This document shows, in pieces, positions 59,998 through 64,000 of a stretch of 64,000 nucleotides of DNA (position 1 is its first letter; every line of letters starts with the position of its first letter). The notes below the pieces were generated by a model. That model did no database searches and was not told where the DNA came from. It saw only the letters and a list, made by a program, of their open reading frames with translations. The stretch is from Triops longicaudatus (taxonomy: Eukaryota > Arthropoda > Branchiopoda > Notostraca > Triopsidae). The stretch spans positions 124,001 to 188,000 of the forward strand of contig JAGQDJ010000057.1 of the NCBI GenBank assembly GCA_022885665.1. The letters are read 5' to 3'. Both the position numbers and the translations under genes were made by a program.

Positions 59998-61341
59998 ATG
60001 ACTGCAAGGAGTTATACCATACCACTAAAGCGAAATCTCGCTCCTTTGATTTATTTAGTGAACATAACGTCCGCTTTACTGCCGTGGGATGCCCGGCTGG
60101 TGAACTGGACAGTAATTATACTGCTGCGTCACGTGGTTGTTTATTTTGTTGGATGTAGCATATGCTTCGTCTCTGCATTCTTTTGTTACATTATGGCCAA
60201 AGAAATAGCGAGCCCTGCAACAGGCGTACTAAAGCTTACCATAATCTGTTTGCGCTACCTATTGCATCCAACAGCATTGACCACGTTTCTTACGTTTACA
60301 CTAAAGCGCCAATCAATTTGCGAATTTTTGCAAAGCTGGCAGCAACTGGAAGAACCTATGGACACCAGACAGGACCTGGAAATGCCCTCTTTGAAGTTCT
60401 ACCGAGTTTTTACTTTCCTGTTATGCGGCTTAGCTGCACTGGTATCGGCAAGTACTATTGTGAACGACGCGAACTATATAGATGTCCAGTGGTTGTCAAT
60501 CTTTGACACAAAGTCAAGAAATAGCCCAGTCTTTTATGCAGCTTTTGCTCTTAATATCGTGATGACGCTTTACTGCCTTTTGCTACATTTATTTGGGGAG
60601 TTATTTTTCAACTACGTGTACCGTCACTTAGCCTCTCTGTCCCATAAAATCGAGAAAGCTTTCATTGTTGATATGAAAATTCATAGTAACAAAACATTCG
60701 CGTTGTACGAATTCCCGACAGAACTTCTGCCTCACAAAAAACAGAAGACTTCAGTACACACCATAAGTGCATCGCCGACCACCGTTGTTAACCATTTATC
60801 GGCTACTAGAGCGACCATCGAACCGTTAAATAAACTCTGGGTGCGATGCAAACATTTCCATTGTCTTGTAGATAAAGCCAACAGTCTTTTTGGATGTGTT
60901 ATGTTCGTCAATTTTTCCGTGTCGTTCTACGCAACTTGTGGTTCTTTTTACATGCTTTTGACATCGTTGCTCTCTCCCGACACACTTAGATGTTCAGATT
61001 TTGCAAGAAATTTTGGGGCGCATGGACCAGCGTTTTTTGTTTTGAGTGCGTGCTTCTTGGTCAGATTTTTGGTCACCATTATTTGCTGCAGCAGTTTGCC
61101 CAATCAATGCAAGAAACTGGAAGTCACCCTCACCAACGTCCTACACGACTCGTGGTACAATTTTGAAACAGAGGACAAGCTATTTTTGCAAGCAATTGTG
61201 CAATATGTGCGGAACAACCAGTTATCAGCTTCTCCTTTGAGCACATTTTCAATTAATACGACCACTTTTCTGTCTATGATCAGTCTTGTAGTAACTTATG
61301 TCATCGTTTTGGTCCAAACTCCGCCAAAATGCGCTATTTGA
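59998..61341 (+). CDS. Gustatory receptor family protein (7tm_7), uninterrupted frame
   Basis: 447-residue chemoreceptor, a paralogue of the minus-strand receptor at 54827 and the partial one at 63662. Shared blocks include TFLTFTLKR, the FGELFxxYxYRHL segment, IEK, SSLPxQ, and the C-terminal SPLSTFSINTTTFLSMISLV followed by TYVIVLVQ, the GR TYxxxxxQ signature without the usual final F. The start MTARSYTIPLK aligns with the other copies. No intron interrupts the frame, while many arthropod GR genes keep one or more introns near the 3' end. An AATAAA at 61453-61458, about 110 bases past the stop, is a plausible polyadenylation signal. Divergent from the copy at 54827, with a transposase remnant and BRCT exons inserted between them. 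Confidence 0.92.
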   Translation: MTARSYTIPLKRNLAPLIYLVNITSALLPWDARLVNWTVIILLRHVVVYFVGCSICFVSAFFCYIMAKEIASPATGVLKLTIICLRYLLHPTALTTFLTFTLKRQSICEFLQSWQQLEEPMDTRQDLEMPSLKFYRVFTFLLCGLAALVSASTIVNDANYIDVQWLSIFDTKSRNSPVFYAAFALNIVMTLYCLLLHLFGELFFNYVYRHLASLSHKIEKAFIVDMKIHSNKTFALYEFPTELLPHKKQKTSVHTISASPTTVVNHLSATRATIEPLNKLWVRCKHFHCLVDKANSLFGCVMFVNFSVSFYATCGSFYMLLTSLLSPDTLRCSDFARNFGAHGPAFFVLSACFLVRFLVTIICCSSLPNQCKKLEVTLTNVLHDSWYNFETEDKLFLQAIVQYVRNNQLSASPLSTFSINTTTFLSMISLVVTYVIVLVQTPPKCAI

Positions 61342-61459
61342 GATTCTATTTCTTTCCGCGGTGATACTCGGAATATCTTTAAAAGTGATTAAGCCACAGT
61401 GTCAAAACTAATGGTAAGTTTTCGGTGCAATGTCCTCTTTCTAACCATGTATAATAAAC

Positions 61460-62515
61460 GTAAAATTACACCGTTGCACAGTTCATTAAAATATTTGACT
61501 AAGTAGAAATAGCTGCCAGTAGTTATTGATTCATGATCTACGTTTAAGCTTCAGACAATTTTTTTTTATTGGCAACCCGCGTAGGCTTTCGCCTGTGCAG
61601 TGTCTTCAGCCAAACTATATGGGGTTAAGCTAATGTGAACTGGGCAGATTACAGTAAGCTTTTCTAACTAGAAGGTAAGTAGCTAGAAAACAATTAGTAT
61701 GGTATCTCCAGGGGTACATTGACGCCAAGTACGCTAGAGCGTAAAAATTGTTTCCAGGAATGGCCTCGATTTTTCAACCGGAAATTAAAAATTTTTCAGC
61801 TAATGCCACTTCCAAGGGAAGTAAGATCCAAATTGAGGAATTTCAACATCCATCCGTGTAGATGAGGCTTTTGGGGCTCATCCGTATAGATATTTTCTTA
61901 GTAAAGGGGTCTTGACCATCCAACACAACCGTTCTAAAACCAGTCGCTAAGCGGAATTGCGCAACTTCCTTGGTAAAAATATGTTTCCTCCAATCAACAT
62001 TTTGTCCAGTTTTTGTCTTGAACTGTTGTCGAAGTTACGATTTTCTCACATTTTATTTTTTTAACGTATTTCTTAAGTGTAGTCTTATAGGTCAGCAAGA
62101 GCAATAGGCCTGTCTGCCTCGCCTACTACCAAGTTTACGCGATCTATATCTATAATTGTTTACTGTTATAATTTTGTAACAACTTTCAACATTTGGTCAA
62201 AGATTGCTGATAATAAAGTTTTGATCTAGCCCGCACCGTCTTCAATTCCAAGGAAAAATTATTTAATGTGTTTGAAACCCCGCACATTTCAGTTTCTTTT
62301 TGAGAAAAGGAAGATCCAAATTTCGATCCGAAGGTTAATTTTGAGCCACGTTAAAGTAATGTTTTTAGCGAAAACAAAATTCAGACTTGCAAAAATTCCG
62401 TGCGTTTCCTGTGTAATAACTCGAAAAATTAACTGACTGATATGACTTCCGCGTTTGCTAAGACATTAGTTAGCACATTAATATGTATTTCTTAAATATG
62501 CTCTTCCTGGAAAAG
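61460..62515. other. Intergenic DNA between two gustatory receptors, no gene recognised
   Basis: AT-rich with no supported frame. No repeat array seen in this part. Confidence 0.35.
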
Positions 62516-62523
62516 CTTAGTCC

Positions 62524-62680
62524 AAATTTTATAAAACTTTTTTTTTTTATTTTTTTTTCAATAATGTTGTACTATATAACTTTTTGTAAAAATTCACGTT
62601 GAAAATTTTATAAAACTTTTTTTTATTTTTTTTTTGTCAATAATGTTGTACTATATAACTTTTTGTAAAAATTCACGTTC
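62524..62680. repeat. Tandem duplication, 79-bp unit, two copies
   Basis: Units 62524-62601 and 62602-62680 share attttataaaac, a T-rich run with slippage differences, caataatgttgtactatata and ttcacgtt. Apart from the T runs they are almost identical, indicating a recent tandem duplication. Confidence 0.85.
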
Positions 62681-62689
62681 AAAATGCCG

Positions 62690-63655
62690 GGTATTCTTTG
62701 TTTCCTTTTAGAATTGAATGCATCAAATAAAATTCCTAATCTCGGTTTAGCGTACAATTAAAAAATGAGTAAGCAAGACGAAACGATAAGGTAAGACTTT
62801 CACGTGTTCTCGCATATAAGATCTTGCGGATTTGAGATTTATCTCAGAACTGAACTCAAAGGAGTTTTCATTTCGGCTCTTTTGAGTTCGGCTAAGTTAC
62901 CCAAATATAAGGAAATTTTACCTACTTTTTAGTAATCGATTCACAATTGAGAAGCACTGGTCTAAAGAATGGCGATCCCGAATTACAAATATCGTAAGTG
63001 CAAAATCAGTGGCCGAAATGGTTGCTTAATACGAATTTACTAGACGAGTGCAGGTTTAGTTGTTAGGCTATTTGTAATAAGCTTCTTATGGATTGTTTCT
63101 GTGCTCCTTGCGTGGTTTTTAGAACGAAAGGAACACATTTTGTCTGCAATCCTATTATAGGTTAAAAAATGACTGCGCAAAAAACAGAAGTCACATAGTC
63201 AATACTGTTGCTACTGTAAAAACGGTGAGGGGGGATCAGAGAGGGCTTTAGCATACCTTCTGAAAATTCCTAGCTACGAACCTGAGTGACTTTTCACATA
63301 TTTTATTCATATAAATGCTAGTTACTTTAGTTCGATGCTCACCAGTCACTTAGAAAATGAGTTGTCTGCTCTAATCATTCTATTGATCCCGAAGGCAAAG
63401 CCACCTTATGTGCAAGGTAACACTTGCTATTTTCGTGTGTCGTCCTTTCTCAGGTAATTTCTTTTCGGACAGTGACACAACTAACGGGCGGCTTAGGCAG
63501 ACGCGATTTCGCGGTGCGGCTGTGCGTTTGTAACAAGGGAAAGGAGGGCTCACAGGGGCCAACAAACAAAGGTTCCGAGCCTCATGGGTACCACACTGTA
63601 GCCCCGCTTCCGCGAAAACGAGTCTGTCTAAATGCGCTATTTTCGTAAAAAGATT
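62690..63655. other. Upstream region of the third gustatory receptor, no gene recognised
   Basis: Mostly AT-rich. The last 250 bases (63410-63650) are less AT-rich, but the overlapping frames there show no domain. Confidence 0.35.
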
Positions 63656-63661
63656 TGCGAC

Positions 63662-64000
63662 ATGGACGCTGAAAAGTATACCATACCTCTGTTAAAAAAC
63701 TTGGGACCATTAACCACGTTAATTCGTCTCACGGGTGGTTTACTTCCGTGGGATACTCCGTTGCCGAAGAATATTATTCTGTTATTACTGTGGTACATTG
63801 TGACTACCCTTGCAGGAATGGGAATAAGCTGTGTGTTTGTTCTGAGAATTTACAATGTGCACATCCTAGACGTAACATCCAAATGTAGTATCTCTGAGCT
63901 TACCACTGCTGTCATACAGTGCCTCTCTTTTCCTGTATCTATTGCGACCTCTGTGTTCTTCACGTGGAACCGCAAGTCTATCTACAAGTTTCTCCACAGC
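63662..64000 (+). CDS. Gustatory receptor family protein, 5' part, cut by window end
   Basis: ATG at 63662; 113 codons open to the window edge. The start MDAEKYTIPLLKNLGPLTTL parallels the two other receptors (TIPLKRNLAPL in the copy at 59998), followed by TGGLLPWDTPL, a first membrane segment (NIILLLLWYIVTTLAGMG), a second segment ending in SVFFTWNRKSIYKFL, the counterpart of TFLTFTLKRQSICEFL. The diagnostic C-terminal TYxxxxxQ motif would lie outside. Same strand as and 2.3 kb downstream of the copy at 59998, so a tandem array likely continues to the right. Confidence 0.88.
   Translation, partial: MDAEKYTIPLLKNLGPLTTLIRLTGGLLPWDTPLPKNIILLLLWYIVTTLAGMGISCVFVLRIYNVHILDVTSKCSISELTTAVIQCLSFPVSIATSVFFTWNRKSIYKFLHS

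Overview
This is a eukaryotic nuclear window, almost certainly from an arthropod. The evidence is three obstructor/CPAP3-type genes (each with three peritrophin chitin-binding domains), a cluster of 7tm_7 gustatory receptors, GT-AG introns with matching phases, AT-rich intergenic DNA, and many tracts of degenerate TTAGG/CCTAA, the ancestral arthropod telomere motif. The exact lineage cannot be read from the sequence. There is no sign of bacterial operons, rRNA, tRNA or CRISPR.

Layout. (1) 1.2-28.2 kb, minus strand: four exons of a rhodopsin-class peptide GPCR of the FMRFamide-receptor-like type. They cover the N-terminus through TM6; TM7 lies beyond the left edge. Intron 1 is about 23.6 kb and holds a putative antisense lncRNA, repeat tracts, a (TTA)n microsatellite, MITE-like elements and one orphan exon candidate. 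(2) 30.1-30.5 kb, plus strand: a TATA promoter followed by a short unassigned reading frame. (3) 33.1-45.6 kb: three CPAP3 genes. One is on minus (36260 down to at least 33068, last exon not found). Two are in tandem on plus (40365-42726 and 43346-45610). All three share one exon plan: signal-peptide exon, one exon per chitin-binding domain, and a last exon that completes the final cysteine through a split TG|T codon where it was found. (4) 47-54 kb: repeat-rich DNA with a non-LTR retrotransposon fragment and a 135-bp hAT MITE with a perfect 8-bp target duplication. (5) 54.8-64 kb: three gustatory receptor genes with uninterrupted reading frames, one minus and two plus, the last cut by the window edge. 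Between the divergent pair sit a decayed DDE_1 (pogo/Tigger-like) transposase and three exons of a BRCT-domain gene resembling RAP1/TERF2IP, with a 95-bp near-identical inverted duplication.

The functional themes are chemosensation (gustatory receptors), peptide signalling (GPCR) and chitin-matrix or cuticle assembly (CPAP3). These genes are not evidently co-regulated. The most unusual items are the BRCT exons with the inverted duplication beside a dead transposase, the oppositely oriented telomere-like tracts around a GPCR exon, and the candidate 36-nt intron at 30.26 kb. No clearly new multi-gene system was found.
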